DNA from: Agrobacterium vitis | GTDB taxonomy: Bacteria > Pseudomonadota > Alphaproteobacteria > Rhizobiales > Rhizobiaceae | NCBI RefSeq assembly: GCF_013426735.1 | Contig: NZ_AP023272.1 | Span: forward strand, 3,206,501 to 3,270,500 | DNA: 64,000 bases | Reading direction: 5' to 3' | Shown: positions 17,892 through 27,341 of the stretch, piece by piece | Layout: each line of letters starts with the position of its first letter | Numbering within the stretch: position 1 is the stretch's first letter | The notes under the pieces: model-generated | What the model was told of the DNA's origin: nothing | Databases searched by the model: none | Seen by the model: the letters and a program-made list of their open reading frames with translations, nothing else | Translations under genes and position numbers: made by a program

Positions 17892-19547
17892 ATGGAAAAC
17901 CAGGCAGATTTCATCATCATCGGTTCCGGCTCGGCAGGCGCGGCCATGGCTTACCGCCTGTCGGAGGATGGCAAGCATACGGTGATCGTGCTGGAATTTG
18001 GCGGATCAGACATCGGCCCCTTTGTACAAATGCCAGCCGCCCTCGCCTTTCCGATGAATATGGACCGCTACAATTGGGGCTATGTCACCGAGCCGGAACC
18101 ACACCTCAACAATCGCCGCATGATTGCGCCGCGTGGCAAGGTGGTGGGCGGGTCGTCCTCCATCAATGGCATGGTCTATGTGCGCGGCCATGCGGAGGAT
18201 TTTAACCGCTGGGACGAGCTCGGAGCGACTGGTTGGTCCTATGCCGATGTGCTGCCCTATTTTAAGCGCATGGAACATTCTCATGGCGGAGAACACGGCT
18301 GGCGCGGCACCGATGGTCCCCTGCATGTACGCCGGGGCGAGGTGAAAAACCCGCTGTATCAGGCTTTTATTGATGCAGGTCAGCAGGCAGGCTTTCCCGT
18401 CACTGAAGATTACAATGGCCGCCAACAGGAAGGCTTTGGCCTGATGGAGCAAACCAGTTGGCAAGGCCGTCGCTGGTCCACCGCCAATGCCTATCTGAAG
18501 CCGGCGCTGAAGCGCGACAATTGCCTGATGATCCGCTGTTTTGCCCGCAAGATCGTGCTGGAAGGCCGCCGCGCCGTGGGTGTGGAGGTCGAAATCGGCG
18601 GCAAGATTGAGGTGATCAGTGCCAACCGCGAGGTGATTGTTGCCGCCTCCGCCTTTAACTCGCCCAAACTGCTGCTGCTGTCTGGCATTGGCCCGGCGGC
18701 ACATTTGCGCGAGATGGGCATTGATGTGGTGGCGGATCGGCCCGGTGTTGGCCAGAACCTGCAAGATCATCTGGAATATTACCACCAGTTCAAATCAAAA
18801 CTGCCCATCACCCTGCATTCCAAAAACAACTGGTTCTGGAAAGGCGTGGTCGGCGCGCAATGGCTGTTTTTCAAGAAAGGCCTTGGCACCTCCAACCAGT
18901 TCGAGGCCGCCGCCTTTATCCGCTCAAGCGCGGGCGTAAAATGGCCCGACCTGCAATACCACTTCCTGCCGATTGCCGTGTCGTATGATGGCAAATCGTC
19001 AGTGGAGGGCCATGGCTTTCAGGCCCATGTCGGCTATAACATGTCGAAATCGCGTGGCTCTGTTACCTTGCGTTCACCGGATGTCAAAGACGCTCCCGTA
19101 TTGCGTTTCAACTATATGAGTGATCCGGAAGACTGGATCAAATTCCGCCACGCCGTGCGGATCACCCGCGAGATTTTTGCGCAAAAAGCCTTTGATCCCT
19201 ATCGGGAATCCGAAATCGCGCCGGGATCGAAAGTCCAAACCAATGACGAGATCGACGCCTTCCTGCGCGAACATCTGGAAGGCGCCTATCACCCCTGCGG
19301 CACAGCCAAAATGGGCAGTAAAGATGATCCAATGGCCGTGGTTGATCCCACTTGCAAGGTGATTGGCGTCGAAGGCCTGCGGGTGGCGGATTCATCGATT
19401 TTCCCGCATGTCACCTATGGCAATCTCAACGGCCCCTCGATCATGACCGGCGAAAAAGCGTCCGATCATATTCTTGGTCGTGATCCATTACCCCGTAGCA
19501 ACCAGGAACCATGGATTAATCCGAATTGGTTGGTGAGTGATCGGTAA
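17892..19547 (+). CDS. betA: BetA, choline dehydrogenase
   Basis: A 551-residue FAD-dependent GMC oxidoreductase that oxidises choline to betaine aldehyde at the membrane. N-terminal dinucleotide motif '[20 protein letters not shown]' (Gly11-Gly16), GMC signature '[19 protein letters not shown]', second signature '[21 protein letters not shown]', and the C-terminal active-site region '[12 protein letters not shown]' and '[19 protein letters not shown]' with the conserved His and Asn. Full length. Separated from betB by 433 bp holding a possible antisense gene, so it may need its own promoter. Confidence 0.95.
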   Translation: MENQADFIIIGSGSAGAAMAYRLSEDGKHTVIVLEFGGSDIGPFVQMPAALAFPMNMDRYNWGYVTEPEPHLNNRRMIAPRGKVVGGSSSINGMVYVRGHAEDFNRWDELGATGWSYADVLPYFKRMEHSHGGEHGWRGTDGPLHVRRGEVKNPLYQAFIDAGQQAGFPVTEDYNGRQQEGFGLMEQTSWQGRRWSTANAYLKPALKRDNCLMIRCFARKIVLEGRRAVGVEVEIGGKIEVISANREVIVAASAFNSPKLLLLSGIGPAAHLREMGIDVVADRPGVGQNLQDHLEYYHQFKSKLPITLHSKNNWFWKGVVGAQWLFFKKGLGTSNQFEAAAFIRSSAGVKWPDLQYHFLPIAVSYDGKSSVEGHGFQAHVGYNMSKSRGSVTLRSPDVKDAPVLRFNYMSDPEDWIKFRHAVRITREIFAQKAFDPYRESEIAPGSKVQTNDEIDAFLREHLEGAYHPCGTAKMGSKDDPMAVVDPTCKVIGVEGLRVADSSIFPHVTYGNLNGPSIMTGEKASDHILGRDPLPRSNQEPWINPNWLVSDR

Positions 19548-19551
19548 GACG

Positions 19552-19917
19552 TCACAGCCGATAGGGAATGCGGATGCCGGGATGGTTGCCCGGCAAATCC
19601 TTGGTATCGCGGGTTACCAGAACCATGTCATGGGCCAGAGCACTTGCCCAGACAATCGCGTCAGGCAGTTTCAGCCGATGCCCACGCCTCAAAGCAACGG
19701 CACGCTCGGCCACGGTCTGATCGATGGCAATGCAGCGAAAACTGCGCAGAAAGGCCGCGGTCGCTTGCCCGTTCTCATCGGATGCGCCAACCATGACCTC
19801 CATCCAGGTCACCATGCTGATCGCCTTTTCCTCGTAAAGCGAAAGCTCCTGCCTGGCTGGTTCCTTGCCGTTCAGAAAATCGATCAGGATATTGGTATCG
19901 AACAGCGCTTTTACCAT
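19552..19917 (-). CDS. vapC: VapC-type PIN-domain toxin (putative RNase)
   Basis: A 121-residue PIN-domain protein. Acidic metal-binding residues are seen at Asp7 ('LFDTNILIDFL'), Glu in 'TWMEVMVG', Asp in 'LPDAIVWASA' and Asp in 'LVTRDTKDL', the usual quartet. VapC toxins cleave RNA, often initiator tRNA or rRNA. Its start overlaps the antitoxin gene by 7 nt. Converges on betA with only 4 bp between the stops. Confidence 0.88.
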   Translation of the reverse strand: MVKALFDTNILIDFLNGKEPARQELSLYEEKAISMVTWMEVMVGASDENGQATAAFLRSFRCIAIDQTVAERAVALRRGHRLKLPDAIVWASALAHDMVLVTRDTKDLPGNHPGIRIPYRL

Positions 19918-20123
19918 TCGTCGCGCAGGGCCTGCTGATAGGCAAGGCCATCCGGCTGGTTTTTCCAGAGACCAAAGCCGTGATCCAAATCAGGCTTCTG
20001 CCGTTCTTCAAGCAAAGATGCCACGGCTTGGCGGATCAGCGCTGCACGGGAAATTTTTTCCTGGCGGGCAATCCGATCCAGTTCCACAACGGCATCGTCA
20101 TCAAGGTCGATCAATGTTCTCAT
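19911..20123 (-). CDS. vapB: Ribbon-helix-helix antitoxin (VapB/CopG type)
   Basis: A 70-residue protein beginning 'MRTLIDLDDDAVVELDRIA' and 'KISRAALIRQAVASLLEE', a ribbon-helix-helix DNA-binding fold. The C-terminal tail 'GFGLWKNQPDGLAYQQALRDEW' is the probable toxin-neutralising segment, with the aromatic residues typical of VapB tails. First gene of the pair. The inverted repeat at 20133-20152, 10 bp before the start, is the likely operator. Confidence 0.85.
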   Translation of the reverse strand: MRTLIDLDDDAVVELDRIARQEKISRAALIRQAVASLLEERQKPDLDHGFGLWKNQPDGLAYQQALRDEW

Positions 20124-20132
20124 AGCGCACCT

Positions 20133-20152
20133 ATCATATATCGCTATATGAT
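20133..20152. promoter_or_regulatory. vapBC operator palindrome
   Basis: ATCATATA-TCGC-TATATGAT, a perfect 8-bp inverted repeat with a 4-bp spacer directly upstream of vapB. It overlaps the AT-rich region where a -10 box would be expected, so binding there would block transcription. Confidence 0.7.
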
Positions 20153-20195
20153 ATACATCGCCCCATGGTTATGATCAAGCAGGCGCGCGTCACCG

Positions 20196-21485
20196 CTATC
20201 GCCGCACAAGTTTTTTGATCCCGCCGCTGATCAGCAGCGCGGTATCGACCACGGCGGGCAATGCCTGACGCCGGTCGCTGACGGCGAGATAGCGGGGTTG
20301 CCAATCGGGGTCGAACTTGGCCTTGAAGGCGTGGACGCCCTTGAAATTATAGAGCCGTTCGCCATTCTCATAAACCAGACGGCCAAGGCGGTGCCAAAGC
20401 GGGGCGGAAGCGCGGTCGGACAGGCCGGACAGCGGCGCCATGCCCATGTCGAGCTGGCGATAGCCTTCCGCTTTCAGATGCAGCATGATCTTGACGAACA
20501 GCAGGTCCATCATACCACGATGCGTGCCGGGCAGATGCCGCATCAGGTCGATGAAGGCGTCCTGTTTTGTCTCGGTGGTCAGAATATTGGCAAAGGCGAC
20601 AATCCGGCCTTCAAGGCGAATGATGGCAACCGGATGGGCGCAGAGATAACAGCGCTGGAACGTGCCGAGCGAAAAGCCCTTTTCTCCGGCCTTGTGATGG
20701 GCCAGCCAGACATCCGAAACGTAAGCCAGTTCATCCAGCAATCCCGCTACTTCAGCTGGCGGCACGATGGAAAATTCCAGTCCGTCGCGCTCGGCGCGGT
20801 TGATCGAGCGGCGCAGTTTCAGCCAGTCGCCGCCCTTCAGGTCGAAACGATGCAGATCGACAATAGCCTGATCACCCAGCTTGAACAGCCGCAGGCCCGC
20901 ATCCGCCGCAACAGGCAGAAAGTCCGGGGAGACCTGGTAGAAGGCAACGCGGCAACCGCAAGCCTTTGCCTCTTTCAGCAATTTCGTCACCAGTTGCGGC
21001 CAGGCGGCCCGTGGTCCGACCGGGTCAAACAGCACAACGAACCGGCGACCGCGGCGCGCATACATTATAAACGCATCGCCCGCGTCAGAAAACAGCACCT
21101 GCTTATCGCCGAGCGCCACCAGGCCTGCCGCCGCCCGGGAATTTTCCCGCACGATGCGCCCAGCCAATTGTGTATGAGCAGGCGATGCGCCCGACCGGAC
21201 CGGCCTGATCTGCTGCTGAACAACACGGCCAGCCGCGATGGCACCCAGCAATGACAGCGTCGCTAAGCTGGCGCCGCCAATATCCTGATGCAGTTTGTAA
21301 ACGAGGCCAAGCTCCGCCAGGGGCTCCAGCAGGAATTCAATCGACAGCAGCGACAAAGCCGCAAGGCCAAGCGCCAACACAAAGCGCAAGAGCTTGCTGG
21401 CCGCATGCCAGCCAAGACCTATCCCGGCAACCAGGAAAAATCGTCCGGGCTTGATTGAAACGTCGGTTTCCAATGCATTCACCAT
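20196..21485 (-). CDS. MprF/LpiA synthase-domain protein lacking the flippase half
   Basis: A 429-residue protein matching the C-terminal part of phosphatidylglycerol lysyltransferase (DUF2156 domain), which transfers lysine or alanine from aminoacyl-tRNA to phosphatidylglycerol. Motifs include 'FIMYARRGRRFVVLFDPVGP', 'YQVSPDFLPVAADAGLRLFKLGDQAIVDL', 'LRRSINRAERDGLEF' and 'LDMGMAPLSGL'. Only two or three hydrophobic segments precede it (about residues 16-60 and 70-90), whereas rhizobial LpiA/MprF is about twice as long with a large multi-TM flippase domain. An SD-like GGAG is 3-4 nt before the ATG. No acvB/atvB-type partner is adjacent. It is either a natural standalone synthase or a 5'-truncated gene. 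Confidence 0.75.
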   Translation of the reverse strand: MVNALETDVSIKPGRFFLVAGIGLGWHAASKLLRFVLALGLAALSLLSIEFLLEPLAELGLVYKLHQDIGGASLATLSLLGAIAAGRVVQQQIRPVRSGASPAHTQLAGRIVRENSRAAAGLVALGDKQVLFSDAGDAFIMYARRGRRFVVLFDPVGPRAAWPQLVTKLLKEAKACGCRVAFYQVSPDFLPVAADAGLRLFKLGDQAIVDLHRFDLKGGDWLKLRRSINRAERDGLEFSIVPPAEVAGLLDELAYVSDVWLAHHKAGEKGFSLGTFQRCYLCAHPVAIIRLEGRIVAFANILTTETKQDAFIDLMRHLPGTHRGMMDLLFVKIMLHLKAEGYRQLDMGMAPLSGLSDRASAPLWHRLGRLVYENGERLYNFKGVHAFKAKFDPDWQPRYLAVSDRRQALPAVVDTALLISGGIKKLVRR

Positions 21486-21728
21486 TAGCTCCGACGTCCT
21501 TCGCCCGAGAAATATTAGGGATTATTCACTCCGCCATGCTTATGGCAGCGCCCGGTAAACATGTCGTGAAGCGGATACATGAACAATCGGTAAAATACCA
21601 GACCCGTGCAGGCGCAACGGCCATTGCCGCCCTTATGGTCAAGTGACGAGTTTTGAAAACCCGTCGCCAATGTTTGTCCCAAATCGGTAAATCCCCAACT
21701 CTCTAAATCTCTTGGGATTTCATCGATT

Positions 21729-21751
21729 TCGATTTAAGGAATGATGCAGTA
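21729..21751. repeat. Diverged fragment of the stop-proximal hairpin repeat
   Basis: About 20 of 23 bases match the distal arm of the repeat at 56458-56559 (CGATTT.AGGAAT.ATGCAGTA). It lies between the divergent mprF-like and clc genes and lacks the 36-bp palindrome. Confidence 0.4.
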
Positions 21752-21770
21752 TCTATCTGGGAGTTACCTC

Positions 21771-23117
21771 ATGCCGCGTTCCACGCCCTCGAAAATGCTG
21801 CGGCGCTCACGCGCGCTCAGCGGTTCCTGGCGGATGTGGAAAATGCGGCTGGTCTTCTGGGCCGGTGCCGCTGCTATCGGCGTCGTTAGCGTCGGCTTTG
21901 CCTGGCTGGCAGACCGCGCCCAAGCGCTGTTTCACACGATCACCCACGCCACGCAATGGACCTTTCTCCTTCCGCTTCTGCTGACACCTGCCGGTTTTGC
22001 GCTCTGTGCGCTGCTGGCGGCCAAGGTTTTTCCCGCATCACAAGGCTCCGGCATTCCCCAGGCGATTGCCGCCCGTCATATCGATGATCCAGCTGGGCGC
22101 AGCCGGTTGCTGTCAATGCGGATTGCTATCGGCAAGGTGCTTTTGACCGCAATCGGTCTGCTCTGCGGCGGATCGATCGGGCGTGAGGGGCCGACTGTGC
22201 AGGTTGGCGCCTCGATCATGCTGTTTTGCGCCCGCATTGGCGGGATGGCGCGGGCAGATGGGCTGATCCTGGCCGGATCGGCAGCAGGCATTGCCGCCGC
22301 CTTCAACACGCCCCTGGCCGGGATCGTCTTTGCAATCGAGGAAATGAGCAAAACCTATCACTCCCGCGTCAATAGCCTGGTTCTGATTGCGGTGATCGTT
22401 TCAGGCCTTGCAGCCCTTGGTCTAGTTGGCAGCTATACCTATTTCGGCACTGCCAATCCCACCGTCTCCGGCTTGCGCGATTGGATGCTGGTCGGCCTGT
22501 GCGGCATTGGCGGCGGCGCTTTCGGCGCGCTGTTCAGCGCGGGGGCGCTGACCTTTATGCGCCGGATACGCCGCTGGACCCAGTTGTCGGCCATGCCATT
22601 GCGGCGCGCCGTGCTGCTCGCCGCCATTTGCGGACTGGGCGTGGCGCTGATCGGCATCCTGACTGGAGGCGCCACCTACGGCACCGGCTATGAACAGGCG
22701 CGCGGCGCGGTGGAGGGCCAAGCCCTGCCGCTGCTGTTTTTCGTGCAAAAGCTAGCGGCCTCGTTCCTGACGATGATTTCCGGCATTCCGGGCGGGATTT
22801 TCGCACCCTCCCTATCGGTTGGGGCGGGGCTCGGCAGCACCGCCGCCAGCCTGACTGGCTCCAGCATTGCGCTTGGCGCCATTCTCGGCATGGCCGGCTA
22901 TTTCGCCGGTGTCGTGCAGGCGCCAATGACCGCTTTCGTGATCATCATGGAAATGACCGCCAGCCATGATAGCGCCATCGCCATCATGACCGCAGCCATG
23001 CTGGGCTATGCGACGTCGCGGCTTCTGTCACGCGAACCGCTCTATCACGGCCTGTCGCGCCCATTCCTCGCCGAAGCGATCCGCGCCAGCCGGGCGGCAG
23101 AGCGCAGCCAAAGCTGA
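21771..23117 (+). CDS. CLC-type chloride channel/antiporter
   Basis: A 448-residue inner-membrane CLC protein. Start moved to 21771 ('MPRSTPSKM') because GGGAG lies 7 nt upstream; the ATG at 21741 lies in the repeat-derived leader. Classic selectivity motifs are present: 'GSGIP', 'GREGP' (gating Glu), 'GIVFAIEEMSKTY' (a Glu in the internal proton-pathway position), 'GGIFAPSLSVGAGLG', and a conserved C-terminal helix 'APMTAFVIIMEMTASHDSA'. These residues suggest a 2Cl-/H+ exchanger like E. coli ClcA, used in acid stress. No CBS domains. Transcribed away from the mprF-like gene and towards the flagellin. Confidence 0.9.
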   Translation: MPRSTPSKMLRRSRALSGSWRMWKMRLVFWAGAAAIGVVSVGFAWLADRAQALFHTITHATQWTFLLPLLLTPAGFALCALLAAKVFPASQGSGIPQAIAARHIDDPAGRSRLLSMRIAIGKVLLTAIGLLCGGSIGREGPTVQVGASIMLFCARIGGMARADGLILAGSAAGIAAAFNTPLAGIVFAIEEMSKTYHSRVNSLVLIAVIVSGLAALGLVGSYTYFGTANPTVSGLRDWMLVGLCGIGGGAFGALFSAGALTFMRRIRRWTQLSAMPLRRAVLLAAICGLGVALIGILTGGATYGTGYEQARGAVEGQALPLLFFVQKLAASFLTMISGIPGGIFAPSLSVGAGLGSTAASLTGSSIALGAILGMAGYFAGVVQAPMTAFVIIMEMTASHDSAIAIMTAAMLGYATSRLLSREPLYHGLSRPFLAEAIRASRAAERSQS

Positions 23118-23120
23118 CAG

Positions 23121-24098
23121 TTACAACAACTGCGAGAGGGATTGGACGCTCGTATTGACGATAGACAGGGATTTGATGCCGAGTTGCTCCTTGGCCTGGA
23201 GGGCTTTCAGGCGGCTCGATTCCAGGTTCATGTCGGTATCAACCATGTTGCCGACACCCTTGCCAATCGAGCCTTGCAGGTCCTTGGAAAATTCATACTG
23301 CATCTCCACCCGGTTGCTCATCGCACCCAGCGTACTCGCCACACCATTCATCCGTTCGGCCATGGCATCGACCACCTTGATCATGTCATCGATATCGGCA
23401 TTCGTGGTGCTGTCTTCCAGCCTGATCTCGTCATGGGTCGTAGAGGCCTTGGAGCCATTGAACATCACCCAGGTCTTGGCCGTACCAAGCTCCGTCGCAA
23501 AGCCGGACCCGGTGAGAATACCCCCTTCCCCATCCAGATCGTCGATCAGGTAATTGACCTCGGACGTGCCCGGATCGCCGCCGACATTGTAATCGATCGT
23601 GTTGATGCTGATCCGACCTTCGCCATCACGCACGAAGGAGCCGACCAGATTGCGATTGTCCTTGTCGCTCGTGGAGGAGCGCAACAGCCAGTTTTCCTTG
23701 GAAAAGGAGGAGGATTCGGCGATGGAGCGAAACTGATCGCGGATCTCGTCCAGTTCGGTATTGATCTTGTCGCGTGAGGTGCCGCCTTCACGCGCCAGCA
23801 CCAGACGCGCCTTCACATCCATCATCAGATCGGTCGATGTACTCATGCCACTTTGAGCCGTATCCAGCACGCCTGCGGCCATAGACAAGGCATCCTGCAC
23901 CGCAGACAAGGAGCGATTGTCGGACCGCATCGTCGTGGCAATCGACCAATAGGCGGCATCATCAGCCGCGGTGGCGACCCGGTAACCGGTCGTGACCCGC
24001 GCCTGACTATCATCGCGGCTGGACACTGTGTGGCGCAGGCTTTGAAGCGCGGTATACGCCGCAACATTGGTGTTTTTACTCGTCATACGCTCACTCAC
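23121..24098 (-). CDS. Orphan flagellin
   Basis: A 325-residue flagellin read from a GTG at 24098; an ATG at 24086 ('MTSKNTNVAAYTALQSLR') fits the family better. The conserved N-terminal D0/D1 helices ('SSRDDSQARVTTGYRVATAADDAAYWSIATTMRSDNRSLSAVQDAL') and C-terminal helix ('MNLESSRLKALQAKEQLGIKSLSIVNTSVQSLSQLL') are intact; the central part is short. It forms part of the flagellar filament and is exported without a cleaved signal. No flagellar genes lie nearby. There is no strong Shine-Dalgarno; instead a 16-bp tandem repeat begins 5 bp upstream. Its stop lies 3 bp from the convergent clc stop. Confidence 0.88.
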   Translation of the reverse strand: MSERMTSKNTNVAAYTALQSLRHTVSSRDDSQARVTTGYRVATAADDAAYWSIATTMRSDNRSLSAVQDALSMAAGVLDTAQSGMSTSTDLMMDVKARLVLAREGGTSRDKINTELDEIRDQFRSIAESSSFSKENWLLRSSTSDKDNRNLVGSFVRDGEGRISINTIDYNVGGDPGTSEVNYLIDDLDGEGGILTGSGFATELGTAKTWVMFNGSKASTTHDEIRLEDSTTNADIDDMIKVVDAMAERMNGVASTLGAMSNRVEMQYEFSKDLQGSIGKGVGNMVDTDMNLESSRLKALQAKEQLGIKSLSIVNTSVQSLSQLL

Positions 24099-24102
24099 AT
24101 AC

Positions 24103-24166
24103 TCAGTACAAAACGGGCTCAGTACAAAACAGGCTCAATACAAAACAGGCTCAATACAAAACAGGC
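24103..24166. repeat. Four tandem 16-bp repeats upstream of the flagellin
   Basis: Units at 24103, 24119, 24135 and 24151, consensus TCARTACAAAACAGGC; the last two are identical and the first two differ by one or two bases. On the coding strand each unit reads GCCTGTTTTGTA(C/T)TGA. The array sits in the position of the flagellin leader. Confidence 0.9.
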
Positions 24167-24752
24167 GAAACACAAGCCGTCCGCAATACTGGACAGCATG
24201 TCACCTCGCTGTCGCGAGGCCTGCAAACATCCAGTCACCCGACGACAACAGGAAACGGTTCGTGGATGCGCAGGCAACCACGTTCAACGGCTCCAAAGTC
24301 AAAATTTCCCCAAACAGACGCCCCCGCCAGACGTTCCCAAAAGACCGAATTTCGTAAAAGCGGATGGATGATTTATAGGGCCGTTAAGGTTAAGTCCTGC
24401 CCAAGGAAGATGGTGAACGGAGGATAAAGAACGCGCTTTTGCGATTAACTTTCTGGATTTTGCCCTTCGTTGCAGACACCGCTGCGACCAGAGCATCGTG
24501 CGGCAAAACCGAAACAAAACGATGCTATCAACGATGAAAAACCGCGCCCTCCGTCCTGCCCCCATTGACTTTCATGGGTGTCAATCGATATTCGACTGTA
24601 ACGGCAATGGATTCTGCCGGGCACGACGCCGAACCGCTTCCTTGATGAAGCCGATGACTCCTGCTCAACACGCCAAGGCGAAGGAGTAGAGTCATGTCCA
24701 GAATTTCCAGGCTGTTTTTTCCAATTGAATTTACCGTTTCGGGAGCGTCAAA
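24167..24752. other. Intergenic region between flagellin and second clc
   Basis: No convincing gene. It holds the flagellin promoter region on the minus strand and the leader of the clc gene on the plus strand. The 63-codon plus-strand ORF at 24498-24689 has no family resemblance or good ribosome site. I see no further repeats. Confidence 0.5.
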
Positions 24753-26138
24753 ATGAGGACGATCCCAGCATTTCCTGACCTTCGTTTATTTATTGGTCTT
24801 CGTTTGCACCAGATCCGCAGCCTGACAAAATGGATCGCCGTCACGGTGCCGATGGCCGTCATGGTTGGCTCGCTCGTCGCCCTGTTTCTGTGGAGCCTGG
24901 ATGAGGCAACGCGGCTGCGGTTTGCCTATCCCGATCTGATCTATGCCATGCCAATTGCCGGGTTTGCCATGGTCTGGGCCTATCAGCGCTTTGGCAAAGC
25001 GGCTGAGGGCGGTAACAACCTGATCGTCGAGCAGATCCACGAGCCGGGCGGCGGCGTGCCGTTGCGCATGGCGCCGTTCATTCTGGTGAGCACGGTCTTG
25101 ACCCATCTGGTGGGCGGCTCTGCTGGGCGGGAAGGCACGGCGGTGCAGCTCGGCGGCAGCCTTGCCAGCGCCTTTGCAAAGCTCTTTCGGCTGGCACAAG
25201 GCGATGTCCGCATCCTGCTGATGGCCGGGATTGCCGCGGGCTTCGGCGCCGTCTTCGGCACGCCAATTGCTGGCGCGGTGTTTGCCCTTGAAGTGCTGAC
25301 CATTGGCCGGATGCAATATGAGGCCCTGCTCCCGGCTCTACTGGCTGCCGTGGTGGCCGACTGGACCTGCCAGGCCTGGGGGGCGAGCCATACCCATTAC
25401 GTCATCGCCTATCTCAAGACCATGCCGGATAGCGGCGGGTTTCACCTGGATGCACTGATCATGCTCAAGGTGGTGTTTGCCGGAGCCGTATTTGGACTGG
25501 CGGCGCATGGTTTTGCCGAGATTTCGCATCTGGCAGGTGCTGCTTACAAAGCCTTGCTTCCCTCTGCACCCCTGCGTCCGGTGCTGGCCAGCGCCATTCT
25601 GCTTGCCTTGGTCTGGCTGCTCGGCACCCGCGATTATCTGGGGCTGGGCGTCTGGTCACCCCATCCGGGCGATGTCACCATTCTCAGCTTCTTCAAACCG
25701 GATCACGTGGATTACGCGAGCTGGGCCTGGAAGGCGCTGTTTACCATCGTCACCCTCAGCGCCGGTTTTAAGGGCGGTGAAGTCACGCCGCTGTTCTTCA
25801 TCGGAGCTGGCCTCGGCAATGCGCTGGCCGGCCTGACCGGCGCGCCGACCGACCTGTTTGCTGGCCTCGGCTTCGTCGCCGTGTTTGCCGGGGCCACCAA
25901 TACGCCGCTTGCCTGCATGATCATGGGCCTGGAGCTGTTCGGCGCCACCCATGCCGTCTATCTCGCTGTCGCCTGTTTCACCGCCTATCTCACCAGCGGC
26001 CATTCCAGCATCTATCTTTCGCAGCGCATCGGCGTGCCAAAGCATGCCGCCGGTCACATCCCCGCCGGTATCGCGGTGCGCCATCTGCGGATGCAGAAAT
26101 CAGCGCCAAGCCAGGGAGAACAAGACCCAAAGCCGTAA
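24753..26138 (+). CDS. CLC-type transporter, possible fluoride-exporting (CLC-F) clade
   Basis: A 461-residue CLC protein; GGGAG lies 7 nt before the ATG. It has '[14 protein letters not shown]' (GREGT rather than GREGP), '[20 protein letters not shown]', and '[23 protein letters not shown]'. In place of the Cl--coordinating GSGIP loop it has '[19 protein letters not shown]'. Loss of the GSGIP serine together with GREGT is characteristic of the CLC-F clade, which exchanges fluoride for protons. Assignment to this clade is from motifs only; chloride transport remains possible. No crcB/fluc gene or fluoride riboswitch was recognised in the leader. Confidence 0.85.
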   Translation: MRTIPAFPDLRLFIGLRLHQIRSLTKWIAVTVPMAVMVGSLVALFLWSLDEATRLRFAYPDLIYAMPIAGFAMVWAYQRFGKAAEGGNNLIVEQIHEPGGGVPLRMAPFILVSTVLTHLVGGSAGREGTAVQLGGSLASAFAKLFRLAQGDVRILLMAGIAAGFGAVFGTPIAGAVFALEVLTIGRMQYEALLPALLAAVVADWTCQAWGASHTHYVIAYLKTMPDSGGFHLDALIMLKVVFAGAVFGLAAHGFAEISHLAGAAYKALLPSAPLRPVLASAILLALVWLLGTRDYLGLGVWSPHPGDVTILSFFKPDHVDYASWAWKALFTIVTLSAGFKGGEVTPLFFIGAGLGNALAGLTGAPTDLFAGLGFVAVFAGATNTPLACMIMGLELFGATHAVYLAVACFTAYLTSGHSSIYLSQRIGVPKHAAGHIPAGIAVRHLRMQKSAPSQGEQDPKP

Positions 26139-26199
26139 CGATGGTTGAAACTGCTATCATGCCCTAGAGAGACCAGTGCGACTTTACATGCAGACCTCT

Positions 26200-26215
26200 A
26201 TCCTGCGCGCAGGAT
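26200..26215. terminator. 16-bp GC-rich palindrome between convergent genes
   Basis: ATCCTGCGCGCAGGAT is perfectly palindromic and lies between the stops of the CLC gene (26138) and the alpha/beta-hydrolase gene (26249). It lacks a clear U-run, so a bidirectional terminator role is only suggested. Confidence 0.35.
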
Positions 26216-26248
26216 GCGTACGGTCTGCCACTTTCGACGACCGATAGC

Positions 26249-27115
26249 CTACTCGTCCGGCGCATCCGAGGGCTGGATGGCATGGACCAGTCTTTGAACG
26301 ATCTCTTGCTTGACGCGGGCCTTCTTGCCTCCCGCTTCCAGAAGCTCTTTCAGGAACTCCGAAAACAGCCGCGCTCTTTGAAAGACAATCGAGTGGTTGG
26401 ACGAGGCAGCCAGAAATACGTCAATCGATGCCACATTCGCGATCTTAGCCATATGCAAATGGTCCATCCAGAAATGATTATAATACGGATTGGTAAATTC
26501 CGAGGCTGAAAAAATTGCTGCGGCCATGCCCGTCCGGGTGGAAGCCCTATACAAATCCTCGATATCGAGCAGGTAATCTGGCGTATGCTGCACCGCCAGC
26601 GAGGGTGATATTTGCAAACGGCGCTTCAACTCCCCATCGGCAAAGGTTTGCGGTGAACAGGCAAGCACGTCGTAATGGGGGCACATGGCACCAAGCGCAA
26701 GCGCCGCATAGCCGCCGGAAGACTGGCCAAACACCAGACAGGGCCGGCTCCCGATAAATTGGCGCCCGATATAGCGACGTAAAAAGGACGCAATGCCGTC
26801 GATATCCGGCAGCAAGTTCGACCCGCCATACCACCAGCTGACCGTATCTTGGAAATAAAAAACCCTCGACCCCAGACTACGGGCCACCGACAGCATCGAA
26901 AACCGCTCAAGATTTCCGCCGAAGATCACCAGATCGGTCTTGCTCGATCCGTCTCCCTCGAAGATCACGCAGCCCAACTGTTCGGAAAACATATTGAGTT
27001 CGGAAATGAGATGCCGCAGCTCATCCAGCGTCAGGGCAGATAACGATGTCGGGGAATATTTGAAGGATATGCCATGCCCGACACTATCCTGAAAATCTAC
27101 ATTCACGGCCCACAA
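26249..27115 (-). CDS. Putative alpha/beta-hydrolase fold protein
   Basis: A 288-residue cytoplasmic protein. 'CLVFGQSSGGYAALALG' (about residues 138-154) is a G-x-S-x-G nucleophile elbow following a hydrophobic strand. 'LVIFGGNLERFSML' is an earlier strand with an oxyanion-type turn, and 'FLAASSNHSIVF' near residue 246 places a histidine where the catalytic His is expected. 'RVFYFQDTVSWWYGGSNLLPDI' is distinctive. Similar proteins occur near polysaccharide loci, but no such genes are here. Substrate unknown. Confidence 0.6.
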   Translation of the reverse strand: MWAVNVDFQDSVGHGISFKYSPTSLSALTLDELRHLISELNMFSEQLGCVIFEGDGSSKTDLVIFGGNLERFSMLSVARSLGSRVFYFQDTVSWWYGGSNLLPDIDGIASFLRRYIGRQFIGSRPCLVFGQSSGGYAALALGAMCPHYDVLACSPQTFADGELKRRLQISPSLAVQHTPDYLLDIEDLYRASTRTGMAAAIFSASEFTNPYYNHFWMDHLHMAKIANVASIDVFLAASSNHSIVFQRARLFSEFLKELLEAGGKKARVKQEIVQRLVHAIQPSDAPDE

Positions 27116-27341
27116 CCTTCAAAGCATGCTTTTCGGCGGCATAGGTAATCGATCTGGTGTGCATTGGCAAACCATGAAACAGCGATCTCTCATTGAATTT
27201 ACCCGGCAGTGATAATGGTCCAGGAACGTCATCGCCTGGTCGGGATTGGAACTCAAGTCAGCCTAGATCGTTGAAAGATCTGAAGCAGGCAGTCGCGGAT
27301 CGCATCTTCTATCGGCTGCTGACAATCGAAGGAGTAGAAAA

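Noticed and set aside
23121..24098. Flagellin as part of a flagellar operon
   Set aside because: Neighbours on both sides are anion transporters; no other flagellar gene is in the window.
24103..24166. CRISPR-like short repeats
   Set aside because: The 16-bp units are directly adjacent with no spacers, and no cas genes are present, so this is a minisatellite.
24498..24689. 63-codon ORF upstream of the second CLC gene
   Set aside because: Composition is irregular, with no ribosome site or similarity; treated as leader DNA.
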